A stretch of DNA of 64,000 nt. Source: Aeromicrobium sp. A1-2 (GTDB lineage Bacteria; Actinomycetota; Actinomycetes; Propionibacteriales; Nocardioidaceae). Positions 44,076 to 53,654 of the stretch are shown one piece after another. The notes beneath the pieces are model-generated. The model worked only from the letters and a program-made list of their open reading frames with translations, was not told the origin of the DNA and did not search any database. The position numbers were made by a program, and so were the translations under genes. The stretch covers positions 1,736,001 to 1,800,000 of the forward strand of contig NZ_CP027482.1 of NCBI RefSeq assembly GCF_003443875.1. The letters run 5' to 3'. The number at the start of each line of letters is the position of its first letter. Within the stretch, counting starts at the first letter, position 1.

Positions 44076-44968
44076 ACGAGGTCCTCCGTTCCTGCGGTGC
44101 GAACCCACATCAGGACCGCCGCGACGATGATCAGCATCAGGGTCACCGACAGCGCGCCGGCCGCCGCATAGTCGCCCTGTGTCGTGAACAGGCTCTGGAT
44201 GACGTTGCCGACCATACGGGTGTTGGGGCTTCCCAGCAGCTGGGCGTTGATGTAGTCGCCCGCGGCCGGGATGAAGGTCAGCAGCGTGCCGGCCACGACG
44301 CCTGGCATCGACAGCGGGAACGTCACCTTGAAGAAGCCACGGATCGGTGAGGCGTACAGATCGCTGGATGCCTCGATGAGCCGGATGTCGATCTTCTCCA
44401 GGCTCGCGTACAACGGCAGCACCATGAAGGGCAGGAAATTGTAGGTCAGGCCAGCGATCACCGCGAACGGCGTCGCGAGGAGTCGGTCGTTGGCACCCAG
44501 GATGTGCATCCATTGCAGCGAGTCCACGATGAAGCCGTCATCGGCCAGGATCAGCTTCCACGACAGCGTCCGCAGCAGAAAGCTGGTGAAGAACGGAGCG
44601 ATCACCAGGATCAGCATGAGGTTCTTCCACCGGCCCGCCTTGAACGCGATCGCGTAGGCCAGGACGTAGCCGATGACCAGGCAGAAGCCCGTCGCCAGTC
44701 CGGCGTACCAGAGCGAGCGCCACAGCTGCACCTTGTACTGGTCTATCGCATCGAAGTAGTTCTGGATGTGCCACGTCATCGAGTAACCCGTGAGCACCGA
44801 ACCGTTTGGGTCGAACAGGCTCGTGGAGATCAACGAGTAGAACGGCACGACGAAGAACAGCCCGAGCCAGATCGCGCCCGGAGCGATCAGCCAGTAGCCG
44901 GTCAGCTTCCGCTTCGTCTTCGGCCCTTCGTGCACGGGGCCGTGTGCGACGTCGTCGAGGGTCGCCAT
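44072..44968 (-). CDS. potB: Polyamine-type ABC transporter permease (PotB-like)
   Basis: 298-residue permease partner with helices at about 22-45, 88-110, 117-138, 165-185, 220-240 and 268-290. EAA-type loop EASSDLYASPIRGFFKVTFPLSMPGVVAG. The start MATLDDVAHGPVHEG at the ATG at 44968 lies 2 nt after the ATPase stop; a longer open frame upstream runs inside potA. Works with PotC-like, PotA-like and PotD-like proteins. Confidence 0.9.
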   Translation of the reverse strand: MATLDDVAHGPVHEGPKTKRKLTGYWLIAPGAIWLGLFFVVPFYSLISTSLFDPNGSVLTGYSMTWHIQNYFDAIDQYKVQLWRSLWYAGLATGFCLVIGYVLAYAIAFKAGRWKNLMLILVIAPFFTSFLLRTLSWKLILADDGFIVDSLQWMHILGANDRLLATPFAVIAGLTYNFLPFMVLPLYASLEKIDIRLIEASSDLYASPIRGFFKVTFPLSMPGVVAGTLLTFIPAAGDYINAQLLGSPNTRMVGNVIQSLFTTQGDYAAAGALSVTLMLIIVAAVLMWVRTAGTEDLV

Positions 44969-44970
44969 GG

Positions 44971-46128
44971 CTAGTTGGCCTCGATCCCGGCCTTGGCGTC
45001 CTGGCTTGCGTCCAGCAGGAACGCGAACTCCGGCCGCCACGAGATGTCGACCTTGGTGCCGACAGGCAGCATGCGCCGCGACCCGGTGTTCTGCTCGAAC
45101 ACCATGAGTTCCTGGCCCCACGGCATCCGGACCATGTACTGCGTGCTGACGCCCACGAAGCTGACATCGGTGATGTAGCCGCCGGTGATGACGTCGCCCG
45201 GGGCGTCGATCGTCTGGCCGGCCTCGGCGATCAGCACCTTCTCCGGTCGGATCCCCAGCCAGCCGTTGCCGGACTCGGAGTGTGCCCGCTCGGCCGGGAT
45301 CGAGGCGAGCGCACCCTGCACCCGCACCTTGACGTGGTCACCGTCCCGGCCTTCGATCTCTCCGGAGATCAGGTTGGACTGGCCCAGGAAGTTGGCGACG
45401 AATGTGGTCCGTGGATTCTCGTAGAGCTCACTGGGGGCACCCATCTGCTCGATCACGCCGTGGTTCATGACCGCGATGGTGTCGGCCATCGTCATGGCCT
45501 CCTCCTGGTCGTGCGTCACGTGCACAAAGGTCAGGCCGACCTCGGTCTGGATCCGCTTGAGCTCCAGCTGCATCCCACGGCGCAGCTTGAGGTCGAGCGC
45601 TCCCAGCGGCTCGTCCAGCAGCAGGACCTCGGGCTTGTTGATCAATGCGCGCGCCAGCGCGACCCGCTGCTGCTGTCCACCGGACATCTGCGCCGGCTTC
45701 TTGTGCGCCTGCGAGGTCAGCTCGACGAGCTCCAACATCTCGGCGACCTGCTTCTGGACGTCCTTGACCCCCCGACGTTCCAGTCCGAACGCGACGTTCT
45801 TGGAGATGTTGAGGTGCGGGAAGAGCGCGTAGTTCTGGAACACCGTGTTGACCGGCCGCTTGTACGGCTTCTGGTACGTCACCTCGGTCTCGCCGAGATG
45901 GATCGTGCCCGAGGTCGGCGTCTCAAGGCCTGCGACCATCCGCAACGTCGTGGTCTTGCCGCAGCCCGAGGGACCGAGCAGGGCAAAGAAGCTGCCCTGC
46001 GGCACAATCAGGTCCAGCGCCTTGACGGCGGTGAAGGTCGCATACTCCTTGGTCAGGCCCGTGAGCCGCAGATCCCTCGATCCGGGGGCTGCAGCGGTCT
46101 GGGCCGGCACCTCATGCACCTGTGACAT
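44971..46128 (-). CDS. potA: Polyamine-type ABC transporter ATPase (PotA-like)
   Basis: 385 residues. Walker A GPSGCGKTT (about 52-60), Q-loop TVFQNYALFPHL, signature MSGGQQQRVALARAL, Walker B VLLLDEPLGALD, H-loop VTHDQEEAM, then a C-terminal TOBE domain (about 280-385). The sequence fits the spermidine/putrescine CUT-type importer ATPases. The ATG at 46128 lies within the last codons of potD (17-nt overlap), so translation is coupled; an in-frame TTG lies two codons upstream. Confidence 0.93.
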   Translation of the reverse strand: MSQVHEVPAQTAAAPGSRDLRLTGLTKEYATFTAVKALDLIVPQGSFFALLGPSGCGKTTTLRMVAGLETPTSGTIHLGETEVTYQKPYKRPVNTVFQNYALFPHLNISKNVAFGLERRGVKDVQKQVAEMLELVELTSQAHKKPAQMSGGQQQRVALARALINKPEVLLLDEPLGALDLKLRRGMQLELKRIQTEVGLTFVHVTHDQEEAMTMADTIAVMNHGVIEQMGAPSELYENPRTTFVANFLGQSNLISGEIEGRDGDHVKVRVQGALASIPAERAHSESGNGWLGIRPEKVLIAEAGQTIDAPGDVITGGYITDVSFVGVSTQYMVRMPWGQELMVFEQNTGSRRMLPVGTKVDISWRPEFAFLLDASQDAKAGIEAN

Positions 46129-47272
46129 CAGCAAAATCCCCTTCGTAGGTTCGCATCTCGGCCTCGTCGAGCGCCATGAAGCGGTGGGTCTGGGAGAGCG
46201 TCTGCTCGGACGGGAAGATCAGCTCGTTGTCGACCTGCTCGGGATCGACCTTCTCCATCGCAGCCTGGCCGCCCTTGACGGGGCAGATGTAGCTGTTGTA
46301 CGCCGCGAGCTTCGCCGCGACCTCGGGCTCGTAGTAGTAGTCGATCCACTTCTCGGCGTTGGCCTGGTGCCTCGCCAGGTTGGGGACGAGCATGTTGTCG
46401 GCCCAGATCATGATCCCCTCCTCCGGCGGCAGCCAGACCAGGTTCTCGTCGCCGGCGTTGGCAATGTCGCCTGACCACGCCTCGCACGCCACGACGTTGC
46501 CAGCCGCGAGGTCCTGGACGTAGTCGTTGCCCGTGAACGACCTGAACTGGCCGTCGTTGCGGGCCTTGGCCAGACGATCGATCGCGACCTGCCACTGCGC
46601 CTCGGTGAAGTTCTCCGGATCAGCGCCGTCGATCAGCAGCATGAAGCCCATCGTGTCGCGCATCTCGCTCAGGAGGGACACCCTGCCCTTGAGGTCCTTC
46701 CGGCTGACCAGTTCGGCGAATGACTTGACCTCGCCGACCTTCGACTTGTTGTACGCGATGCCGGTCAGCCCGCTCTGCCACGGGGCGGAGTACTCGCGCT
46801 TCTTGTCCCACTCGGGCGACTTCAGCGACTCGATGATGTTGTTGTGCAGATTGGGAACCTTCGACGCGTCGAGCTTCTGGATCCACCCCACCTGGATCAT
46901 GCGCGCGGCCATCCAGTCGGTCAGCGCGAACAGATCACGCTTGGACGAGCTGCAGGAGCCCAGCTGGTTGGACACCTTGGCGAAGAACTCGTTGTTGTCG
47001 TTGACATCGGCGGTGTAGGTCACCTTGATGCCGGTGTCCTTCTCGAACTGGGTCAGCGTCGAGACGTAGCCGTCCTCGTCCTCATCGATGTACTCGGGCC
47101 AGTTGGAGTAGATCAGCCGCTTGTCCGATTCCGAGACATCAGTCGCCTGGCAGTCAGCTGGATCCTGCTCGCGATCGGGGGTGTTGAACAGGGTCAGCGC
47201 TCCCGCGCTGGCGCCCAGGGCAGTGAGGCCACCCATGCCCTTGAGCAGTGTTCGTCTCTCGAGTCCAGCCAT
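46112..47272 (-). CDS. potD: Polyamine-binding extracellular protein (PotD-like), Tat-exported
   Basis: 386-residue substrate-binding protein. The N-terminus LERRTLLKGMGGLTALGASAGALTLF has the twin-arginine pattern of a Tat signal. The mature protein contains LIYSNWPEYID, FEKDTGIKVTYTADVNDNNEFFAKV, WMAARMIQVGWIQKLD, SLLSEMRDTMGFML and a C-terminal FPSEQTL segment as in PotD/PotF-type proteins. The ATG at 47272 with GGTGGG upstream is chosen; a GTG-initiated extension upstream would lie in the regulatory region. Tat export of a PotD-like protein is typical in actinobacteria. Confidence 0.9.
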   Translation of the reverse strand: MAGLERRTLLKGMGGLTALGASAGALTLFNTPDREQDPADCQATDVSESDKRLIYSNWPEYIDEDEDGYVSTLTQFEKDTGIKVTYTADVNDNNEFFAKVSNQLGSCSSSKRDLFALTDWMAARMIQVGWIQKLDASKVPNLHNNIIESLKSPEWDKKREYSAPWQSGLTGIAYNKSKVGEVKSFAELVSRKDLKGRVSLLSEMRDTMGFMLLIDGADPENFTEAQWQVAIDRLAKARNDGQFRSFTGNDYVQDLAAGNVVACEAWSGDIANAGDENLVWLPPEEGIMIWADNMLVPNLARHQANAEKWIDYYYEPEVAAKLAAYNSYICPVKGGQAAMEKVDPEQVDNELIFPSEQTLSQTHRFMALDEAEMRTYEGDFADVTGA

Positions 47273-47328
47273 GTCCCACCCTCGCGTCGGCCCTGACCAC
47301 GAATACTCGCAAGATTGGGGGTCCAGCA

Positions 47329-47367
47329 CAAGGGATTCCGCAGTTAAGACTATGTTCCGCTCCGGAA
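47329..47367. promoter_or_regulatory. Control region between potD and lrp
   Basis: CAAGGGATTCCGCAGTTAA (47329-47347) matches 16/19 bases of the site at 41671-41689. TATGTT (47351-47356) is a plausible -10 box for the regulator gene, and TTCCG-CTC-CGGAA (47355-47367) is a small dyad overlapping it. A plausible autoregulatory and operon-control site. Confidence 0.5.
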
Positions 47368-47429
47368 AGCGTCACGCGAGGTGGAACCGACGCGGACCAT
47401 TCGGCGGTTCGTGCGGCATGATGGCGGTC

Positions 47430-47909
47430 ATGACCGAGCGCAAACCGGTGGAGAGCCGCAGCCCGAATCTCGACGACACCTCCAAGCAGATCATCGAGCT
47501 GCTGCAGGACGACGGACGGTTGTCCTACTCCGCGATCGCCAAGCAGGTCGGACTGTCCGAGGCCGCCGTGCGGCACCGGGTGCAGAAGCTCATCGAGAGC
47601 GGCGTCATGCAGGTCGTGGCGGTGACCGATCCGATGCAGATGGGCTTCGCCCGGCAGGCCATGATCGGCATCAAGGTGGCCGGCAACGTCCGCGAGGTCG
47701 CCGCCGAGCTGGCCACGATGGACAAGCTCGACTACATCGTCATCACGACCGGTCGCTTCGACATCCTCGCCGAGATCGTGGCCGAGAGCGATGACGAGCT
47801 GCTCGACATCGTGTCGGCACAGATCAGCGCGATCGACAAGGTCGTGACCACCGAGACGTTCGTGTACCTCCGCCTGGAGAAACAGACCTACGCGTGGGGC
47901 GTCCGCTAA
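47430..47909 (+). CDS. Lrp/AsnC family transcriptional regulator
   Basis: 159 residues. N-terminal HTH (LDDTSKQIIELLQDDGRLSYSAIAKQVGLSEAAVRHRV, about 17-54) and C-terminal RAM/AsnC ligand-binding domain (GNVREVAAELATMDKLDYIVITTGRFDILAEIV). Start at the ATG at 47430 (MTERKPVESRS); in-frame ATGs at 47421 and 47418 are alternatives, none with a strong ribosome binding site. Divergent from potD, so it is the likely regulator of polyamine uptake and catabolism in this cluster. Effector unknown. Confidence 0.92.
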   Translation: MTERKPVESRSPNLDDTSKQIIELLQDDGRLSYSAIAKQVGLSEAAVRHRVQKLIESGVMQVVAVTDPMQMGFARQAMIGIKVAGNVREVAAELATMDKLDYIVITTGRFDILAEIVAESDDELLDIVSAQISAIDKVVTTETFVYLRLEKQTYAWGVR

Positions 47910-47925
47910 GTCAGGTGGGCTCGGC

Positions 47926-48372
47926 TCAGCCGATCGTCCCGCCGGCCTCGAGGGTCGAGAAGATGTCGGCGTACGCCTGACGCATCAGCACCTCGTAGCC
48001 GTCAGGGTCGACATCTGGCGCGGGCGCCGGGTCCGTGCGACCGGCGCGGATCATCAGTCCCCACGGGACCTCGGTGTCCGGCGTGTGCAGGACCGGAGGA
48101 GTGCCGACGATGCGGAAGTCCGCCTCAGACCGTGGGAGGACACCGATCCGGGCGCTGGCCAGGACTGCAACCGTCAGCTCACGCGGGTGCGGCAGGTCCA
48201 GGCTGATCGGCGCGCCCGGAACCAGCCCGAGGTTGCGCAACGCGCCCGCGATCGAGGCCGACTCGTGCAGCAGCTCGGCGTACGACATCGCGCCGCGCTC
48301 GTCCAGGATGGCGATCTCGTCGGCGAGCCCGTGGATCACATGCCGGTCGAGAACCCGGAAGACCAGGCTCAT
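47926..48372 (-). CDS. Short AMP-binding-enzyme N-terminal domain protein
   Basis: 148 residues resembling only the first segment of acyl-CoA synthetases/AMP-binding enzymes: AIAGALRNLGLVPGAPISLDLP-like (here ASIAGALRNLGLVPGAPIS) and VAVLASARIGVLPRSE. The remaining ATP-binding motifs are absent, so it cannot by itself form an acyl-adenylate. The ATG at 48372 follows the enoyl-CoA hydratase stop directly (TGAATG). Either a truncated gene or a stand-alone accessory domain; no nucleotide motif present. Confidence 0.65.
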   Translation of the reverse strand: MSLVFRVLDRHVIHGLADEIAILDERGAMSYAELLHESASIAGALRNLGLVPGAPISLDLPHPRELTVAVLASARIGVLPRSEADFRIVGTPPVLHTPDTEVPWGLMIRAGRTDPAPAPDVDPDGYEVLMRQAYADIFSTLEAGGTIG

Positions 48373-49092
48373 TCAGCGGCCCTCGAAGACCGGAGTGCGC
48401 TTCTCGGACCTGGCCGCAGCCGCCTCGCGCACGTCGGCGCTGGCCCAGACCGCGGTGAAGCTCGCGTCGATCGCGTCGTCGTCGGCGGTCGAGCCGTTGA
48501 GCACGAGCTTGTTGTGCGCCAGTGCCAACGGTGCCAGGGCGGCGATCTCGTGTGCCCAGGCCAGCGCGTCGTCCAGCGTTCCCGGCCGATCGGCCAGGCC
48601 CATGCCGAGCGCAGCCTGCCGGTCGAAGGTCTCCGCGGCAAGCATCAGCCGGCGCGCCGGGCCGGCCCCGGCGAGTGCGCTGAGCGTGCGGATCGTCCAG
48701 GCGTCGACCGCCATGCCGTTGCGCGCGGTCGGGACGGCGAACTTCGCGGTCTCGTCGACGACCCGCAGGTCGCAGGCGATCGCGAGCTGGGTGCCGGCAC
48801 CGATCGCGGGTCCGTTGACCGCCGCGATCAATGGGACCGGGAGCTTCGCGAGACGGTGCAGCATGGCATAGAGCGCCTCGAGGAACTCCGGGCCGTAGAC
48901 CCCGCCGAGGTCGGCGCCGGAGCAGAACGCGCTGCCCTGCCCGGTCACGACGATCGCGCGCGCTCCCCCGGCGACGGCATCGTCGACAGCACCGTGGATC
49001 GCTTGGCAGAGCTCGAGGTTGAGCGCATTGCGCCGGTCCTCGCGCTGGAGTTCGAGGACGGCGACGGGGCCATCCGTGGTCACACCGAGCAT
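48373..49092 (-). CDS. Enoyl-CoA hydratase/isomerase family protein
   Basis: 239-residue crotonase-fold enzyme acting on acyl-CoA thioesters. VLELQREDRRNALN and the oxyanion-hole segment GSAFCSGADL (about 56-65) are diagnostic, with IAAVNGPAIGAGTQLAIACDLRV following. The usual second catalytic Glu position is not clearly conserved (AVPTARNGMAVD), as in several actinobacterial EchA-type proteins, so hydratase activity is not certain. ATG at 49092 with AAGGAG 6 nt upstream. Followed directly by the AMP-binding fragment. Confidence 0.88.
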   Translation of the reverse strand: MLGVTTDGPVAVLELQREDRRNALNLELCQAIHGAVDDAVAGGARAIVVTGQGSAFCSGADLGGVYGPEFLEALYAMLHRLAKLPVPLIAAVNGPAIGAGTQLAIACDLRVVDETAKFAVPTARNGMAVDAWTIRTLSALAGAGPARRLMLAAETFDRQAALGMGLADRPGTLDDALAWAHEIAALAPLALAHNKLVLNGSTADDDAIDASFTAVWASADVREAAAARSEKRTPVFEGR

Positions 49093-49209
49093 GGGTCTCC
49101 TTGAGGTTCGCGACCACGGTATCGGGCGGCCGGCCGCGTCTCGGGCCGCACCCTGAGCGACCCATATGACTTGTGAGTAACGTCACCCTGTCCGGATCGT
49201 TGACACTGC

Positions 49210-50919
49210 ATGAAGATCTCCCGGCGCGACCTCATCCGTTCCACCGCCGTCGTGGGAGGTGCCGTAGCGATCGGCATCCCGACCACGGCGCGCGCGACAC
49301 CGGCCGTGGTCGCCCCCCAGTTCACGACCCTCGACCAGTGCTTCCGGCGCGGGGCGGCCGGAGCCGGCGGCTACACCCCCGTCGTGACGTCCGGGGGCGA
49401 GGCCCACACCGTGCGCGCCGGGCTCGGTGCGACGCCTCTGCCGGGCCGCCTCACGACCCGCACCCCGGTCCTGAGCTTCGCCCACCTGACCGACGTACAC
49501 ATCATCGATGCGCAGTCGCCGGCTCGCGTCGAGTACATCGACCGGCTCGAGGACTCGTACGGCGGAGCGCCAACCCTGGGCGGTCTGCTCTCATCGAGCT
49601 ACCGACCGCAGGAGATGCTGACGCCACAGACCGCCGATGCCATGGTGCGGGCGGTCAAGCGGGTGGGTCGTGGCCCCGTGACGGGGCAGCCCCTCGCATT
49701 CGCGATCCAGACCGGAGACAACTCCGACAACTGCCAGTACAACGAGGTCCGCTGGAACATCGACATCCTCGACGGCAAGCGGATCACGCCTGACTCGGGC
49801 AACCGGAGCAAGTACGAAGGTGTCGCCGACAACACGGTGTGGGATGCGCACTACTGGCACCCCGAAGGACCCAAGCCCGGCGTCGCCGAAGACATCCACA
49901 CATCCACATTCGGCTTCCCCCGAGTGCCGGGTCTACTCAAGGCCGCCCGCCGGGCGTTCAACCCCGAAGGACTCGGCATCCCGTGGTACTCGGTGTTCGG
50001 CAACCACGACGGGCTCGTGCAGGGCAACTTCCCGCACACCCTCCCGTTGTCGATCCTGGGCACCGGACCACTCAAGGCCACCGCGCTGCCGCCCGGCCTG
50101 TCCCAGGCAGACGTCATCTCGAACCTTGCCTCGGCCAATGCGACGGGCCTGCTCGGCGTCGTGTCCCTCACGTCGGCGACCTTCGTCACGGCGGACGGCG
50201 ATCGACGCTCGTTGACGCGACCACAGGTCGTGGAGGAGCACTTCAAGACGACCGGCACGCCGGTCGGGCACGGGTTCACCGCGGCCAACCGGCAGAAGGG
50301 CACGGCGTACTACACGTTCGACCGCGGCTCGGTCCGCTGCATCGTGCTGGACAGCGTCAACCCCAACGGGTACGCGGACGGCTCCCTGGACAAGCCGCAG
50401 CACGAGTGGCTCAAGAGCGTGCTGGCCGGCTCGGCGGGCAAGTACGTGTTCATCTTCAGCCATCACACGTCGGCGACGATGACCAATCCGCTGGTGCTGA
50501 CCGGTCTCGATCTCAACCAACGTGTCCTCGGCGACGAGGTCGTGGCGACGTTGCTGGCCAGCAAGAACGTCATCGCGTGGGTCAACGGCCACACCCACCG
50601 CAACCAGATCACGGCACACGCCGGTGCAGACGGCACCAGCGGCTTCTGGGAGATCAACACCGCGTCGCACGTCGATTTCCCCCAGCAGTCCCGGCTCATC
50701 GAGCTGGCCGACAACCATGACGGCACGCTGTCGATCTTCACCACGATGGTCGACCACACCGGGCCGGCCTCGTACGGTGGTTCGCTCGCCGACTCGGTGC
50801 ACCTGGCCTCGCTGGCGCGTGAGCTGTCCGCGAACGATCCGCAGCAGCGCACGTCGGCTCAGGAGGGCGCTGTCGCCGACCGCAATGCCGAGCTGCTGGT
50901 CAAGAACCCACTGGTCTGA
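49210..50919 (+). CDS. Tat-exported metallophosphoesterase (TIGR03767 type)
   Basis: 569-residue secreted calcineurin-like phosphoesterase. N-terminal [17 protein letters not shown] Tat signal. Metal-site motifs in order: LTDVHIID (D-x-H), QTGDNSDN (GDN), FGNHDGL (GNHD), FSHHTS and GHTHRN. The length and the N-terminal [12 protein letters not shown] region fit the actinobacterial TIGR03767 family. It acts outside the cell, perhaps in phosphate scavenging; substrate unknown. It converges with der; a two-sided hairpin overlaps both stop codons. Confidence 0.9.
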   Translation: MKISRRDLIRSTAVVGGAVAIGIPTTARATPAVVAPQFTTLDQCFRRGAAGAGGYTPVVTSGGEAHTVRAGLGATPLPGRLTTRTPVLSFAHLTDVHIIDAQSPARVEYIDRLEDSYGGAPTLGGLLSSSYRPQEMLTPQTADAMVRAVKRVGRGPVTGQPLAFAIQTGDNSDNCQYNEVRWNIDILDGKRITPDSGNRSKYEGVADNTVWDAHYWHPEGPKPGVAEDIHTSTFGFPRVPGLLKAARRAFNPEGLGIPWYSVFGNHDGLVQGNFPHTLPLSILGTGPLKATALPPGLSQADVISNLASANATGLLGVVSLTSATFVTADGDRRSLTRPQVVEEHFKTTGTPVGHGFTAANRQKGTAYYTFDRGSVRCIVLDSVNPNGYADGSLDKPQHEWLKSVLAGSAGKYVFIFSHHTSATMTNPLVLTGLDLNQRVLGDEVVATLLASKNVIAWVNGHTHRNQITAHAGADGTSGFWEINTASHVDFPQQSRLIELADNHDGTLSIFTTMVDHTGPASYGGSLADSVHLASLARELSANDPQQRTSAQEGAVADRNAELLVKNPLV

Positions 50920-50968
50920 CCGACCGCGGGCCTGATCGCGACCCCGAGGTCACGATCAGGTCGGTCAG
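50916..50968. terminator. Bidirectional terminator between metallophosphoesterase gene and der
   Basis: Arms of 10 and 11 bp (outer CTGACCGACC / GGTCGGTCAG, inner TGATCGCGACC / GGTCACGATCA) separated on one side by a 6-nt bulge, loop CCGA. The stem includes both stop codons. No U-tract. Confidence 0.65.
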
Positions 50969-52290
50969 CGGCGCTCGCGCTTCTTGCGCGGGCGCTGCTG
51001 CAGGTGGATCGGCGTGCCGACGAAGCCGAACTCCTCGCGGAGCCGGCGCTCGATGTAACGCATGTAGGACGCCTCAAGCTTGCCGGTCGTGAAGAGCACG
51101 AAGGTCGGCGGAGCCGTCGATGCCTGCGTGCCGAACATGATCCTGGACTGCTTGCCACCGCGTACGGGGTGCGGGTGCTCGGCGACCAGGCGACCGAGGA
51201 ACGCATTGAGCGCGCCCGTGGTCACGCGGGTCTCCCAGCCCTCGAGGGCTGCGTCCAGCGCCCGGACGAGCCGGTCGATGTGCCAGCCGGTGCGCGCCGT
51301 GATGTTGATCGTCGGCGCCCAGGGCACCTGAACGAGCTCACGCTCGATCTCCCGGTCAAGGTAGAAACGACGCTCGTCGTCGACCAGGTCCCACTTGTTG
51401 AAGGCGATGATCAGCGCGCGGCCGGCCTCGGCGACAGTGCTGATGATGCGGGTGTCCTGCTCGGTCAGCGGCATGCTGCCGTCGATGATGACGACGGCGA
51501 CCTCGGCACGGTCGATCGCCGAGCTGGTGCGCAGACTCGCGTAGTACTCGTGACCGGAGGCATCACGGACGCGGCGTCGGATGCCCGCGGTGTCGATGAA
51601 GTTCCAGGTGCGGCCGCCCAGGGTCACGATCTCGTCGACCGGGTCGACCGTCGTGCCGGACGCATCGTCCACCACGACCCGCTCCTCGCCGGCGAGCCGG
51701 TTGAGCAGGCTGGACTTGCCGACATTGGGCTTGCCGACGATTGCGACGCGACGTGGCCCCTGGGGTGCGTCAAAGTCCTCCGGCGGCGGATCCGGCAGTG
51801 CGTCGATCACGGCGTCGAGCATGTCGCCGCTCCCGCGCCCGTGCAGGGCCGAGACGGGGTAGGGCTCGCCCAGCCCGAGGTTCCACAGTCCGGCGGCCTC
51901 GGCCTCGGCACGCTGGTCGTCAACCTTGTTGGCGGCAAGCACGACGGGCTTCTTGGCGGCACGGAGAAGCCGGACGACCTTTTCGTCGACATCGGTGATG
52001 CCGACCGTGGCATCAACGACGAACAGGACGGCATCGGCGACCTGGATCGCGATCTCGGCCTGGGCGGCAATGCGCTCGGCGAGCCCGCGGGCGTCGGGGT
52101 CCCAGCCGCCGGTGTCGACCACCGTGAACGCGCGACCGTTCCAGACCGCGTCATAGGACACGCGGTCGCGAGTCACGCCGGGGACGTCCTCGACGACAGC
52201 CTCCCGGCGACCGATGATGCGGTTGACCAGGGTGGACTTGCCGACGTTGGGGCGCCCGATCACTGCGAGAACGGGTACGGCCTCAGCCAT
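50965..52290 (-). CDS. der: GTPase Der (double GTPase, ribosome assembly)
   Basis: 441-residue 50S assembly GTPase with two tandem G domains. The first has GRPNVGKST and DTGGWDPD, with ANKVDDQ as G4. The second has [17 protein letters not shown] and [11 protein letters not shown]-terminal KH-like domain ends in basic RPRKKRERR. The ATG at 52290 ([12 protein letters not shown]) overlaps the acyltransferase stop by 8 nt; the longer open frame is inside that gene. Equivalent to Rv1713. Confidence 0.97.
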   Translation of the reverse strand: MAEAVPVLAVIGRPNVGKSTLVNRIIGRREAVVEDVPGVTRDRVSYDAVWNGRAFTVVDTGGWDPDARGLAERIAAQAEIAIQVADAVLFVVDATVGITDVDEKVVRLLRAAKKPVVLAANKVDDQRAEAEAAGLWNLGLGEPYPVSALHGRGSGDMLDAVIDALPDPPPEDFDAPQGPRRVAIVGKPNVGKSSLLNRLAGEERVVVDDASGTTVDPVDEIVTLGGRTWNFIDTAGIRRRVRDASGHEYYASLRTSSAIDRAEVAVVIIDGSMPLTEQDTRIISTVAEAGRALIIAFNKWDLVDDERRFYLDREIERELVQVPWAPTINITARTGWHIDRLVRALDAALEGWETRVTTGALNAFLGRLVAEHPHPVRGGKQSRIMFGTQASTAPPTFVLFTTGKLEASYMRYIERRLREEFGFVGTPIHLQQRPRKKRERR

Positions 52291-52972
52291 CGAAGGATCC
52301 TGTCGGAAGGGGGCCCGGAAGCTCGCGCTTGAGCACGGCCATGGACCGGGAGACATGGGCACGCAGGTGATCGTGGATCTGATCACCCGCGTCTGCCATC
52401 ATCCCACGATCTCGCGGCCAAACCTGCATCGGCAGCCGGATCGGGGTTCCGTACGACACATCCAGCCGCGCGCCCTTCGCCGGACGGGCCTCTGTGGCCT
52501 CCCCCGGAAGCCGGGTGCCGATGATCGCGACGGGCACGACCGGGGCGCCTGAGACCAGCGCGAGGTAGGCCACGCCGCCCTTGAACCGAGCGAAGTCACC
52601 CGCTCCCCGCGTGGCTTCGGGATAGATCAGGACCGCCTGGCCGGCTGCCAGGACCTCGACTGCACGACGCACCGCGCCGGCGTCGGTGCGGGTCCGGCTG
52701 ACCTTGATCTGGCCGACGAAGCGCAGCAGACGTCCGGTCCGTCCGACGAACTCCTCCTCCTTGACCAGCGCATGCGCAGGTCGCGATGAGGTCACGAACA
52801 GGAGCGGACCGTCGAGCCAGCCGATGTGATTGCTTGCCAAGATCACCGGACCGGAGGTCGGCACGTGGTCAGCACCGTGGATGCGGATGTCCCAGCGACG
52901 GGTGAAGTAGGGCCGTACGAGGCGTCGCATGAGGCGCAGTCCACCTTCGGGCAGGCCGGTGGCAGCGGTCAT
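52283..52972 (-). CDS. PlsC-like 1-acylglycerol-3-phosphate acyltransferase
   Basis: 229-residue membrane-associated acyltransferase of phospholipid synthesis. NHxxxxD motif in SNHIGWLD (about residues 47-54) and a second block [17 protein letters not shown], in which the usual Gly of PEGTR is Ala. A hydrophobic stretch ([10 protein letters not shown]) precedes the active site. ATGA-type coupling with cmk and 8-nt overlap with der. In related actinobacteria an acyltransferase sits between cmk and der. Confidence 0.9.
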   Translation of the reverse strand: MTAATGLPEGGLRLMRRLVRPYFTRRWDIRIHGADHVPTSGPVILASNHIGWLDGPLLFVTSSRPAHALVKEEEFVGRTGRLLRFVGQIKVSRTRTDAGAVRRAVEVLAAGQAVLIYPEATRGAGDFARFKGGVAYLALVSGAPVVPVAIIGTRLPGEATEARPAKGARLDVSYGTPIRLPMQVWPRDRGMMADAGDQIHDHLRAHVSRSMAVLKRELPGPLPTGSFDG

Positions 52973-53631
52973 CGTGCGTCGGCGACGATTCCGGCGATCG
53001 CAGTGATGACCTCTTCCAGGGTCATGTACGTGCTGTCCACAACGACAGCGCCTTCGGGTTTGGACAACGGCGAAGCGGCCCTGGTCGAATCGATCTCGTC
53101 GCGGCGGGCCAGGGCCAGCTCGGTCGCGGCGGTGTCCGCTGCGCCGGTCTCGGCCGCCCGTCGGGCCGCGCGCGCCGCCGGATCGGCGACCAGATAGATC
53201 TTCACCTGGGCGTCCGGCGCGACGGTGGAGCCGATGTCGCGCCCCTCCACCACGATCCCCTCGCTCGCGCCGATCACGGCCCGCTGCAGGTCGACGAGCA
53301 GCTCACGGACCCGCGGCACCGCCGCCACGAGACTGACCGAGCCGGTGACATCCTCGCTCCGGATCGGCTCGGCGACGTCGGTCGCGTCGACGTGGATCGT
53401 CGGCGCTTCCGGGTCTGTGCCCGAGGTGAGCCGTACGTCCTCGGCCGCACGGGCGATCGCATCGGCGTCGAGCAGGTCGACGCCGCGCTCGAGCAACGCC
53501 CAGGTCATGGCGCGATACATCGCGCCGGTGTCGAGGTAGTCCAGCGACAGCCGCTGAGCGACACCTCTGGACGTGCTGGACTTGCCCGAACCCGAAGGTC
53601 CGTCGATCGCCACGACCAGGCTCTTGCTCAC
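52969..53631 (-). CDS. cmk: Cytidylate kinase
   Basis: Phosphorylates CMP and dCMP to the diphosphates. 220 residues. P-loop IDGPSGSGKSSTSRGVA (about 8-24), LDTGAMYRAMT, GRDIGSTVAPDAQVKIYL and the DSTRAASPL segment. The GTG at 53631 is chosen over the GTG at 53640 because AAGGAG lies exactly 8 nt before it. In order with tyrA (upstream) and der (downstream), as in mycobacteria. Confidence 0.95.
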   Translation of the reverse strand: MSKSLVVAIDGPSGSGKSSTSRGVAQRLSLDYLDTGAMYRAMTWALLERGVDLLDADAIARAAEDVRLTSGTDPEAPTIHVDATDVAEPIRSEDVTGSVSLVAAVPRVRELLVDLQRAVIGASEGIVVEGRDIGSTVAPDAQVKIYLVADPAARAARRAAETGAADTAATELALARRDEIDSTRAASPLSKPEGAVVVDSTYMTLEEVITAIAGIVADAR

Positions 53632-53654
53632 GTGTCCCACTCCTTGGTGCTCAT

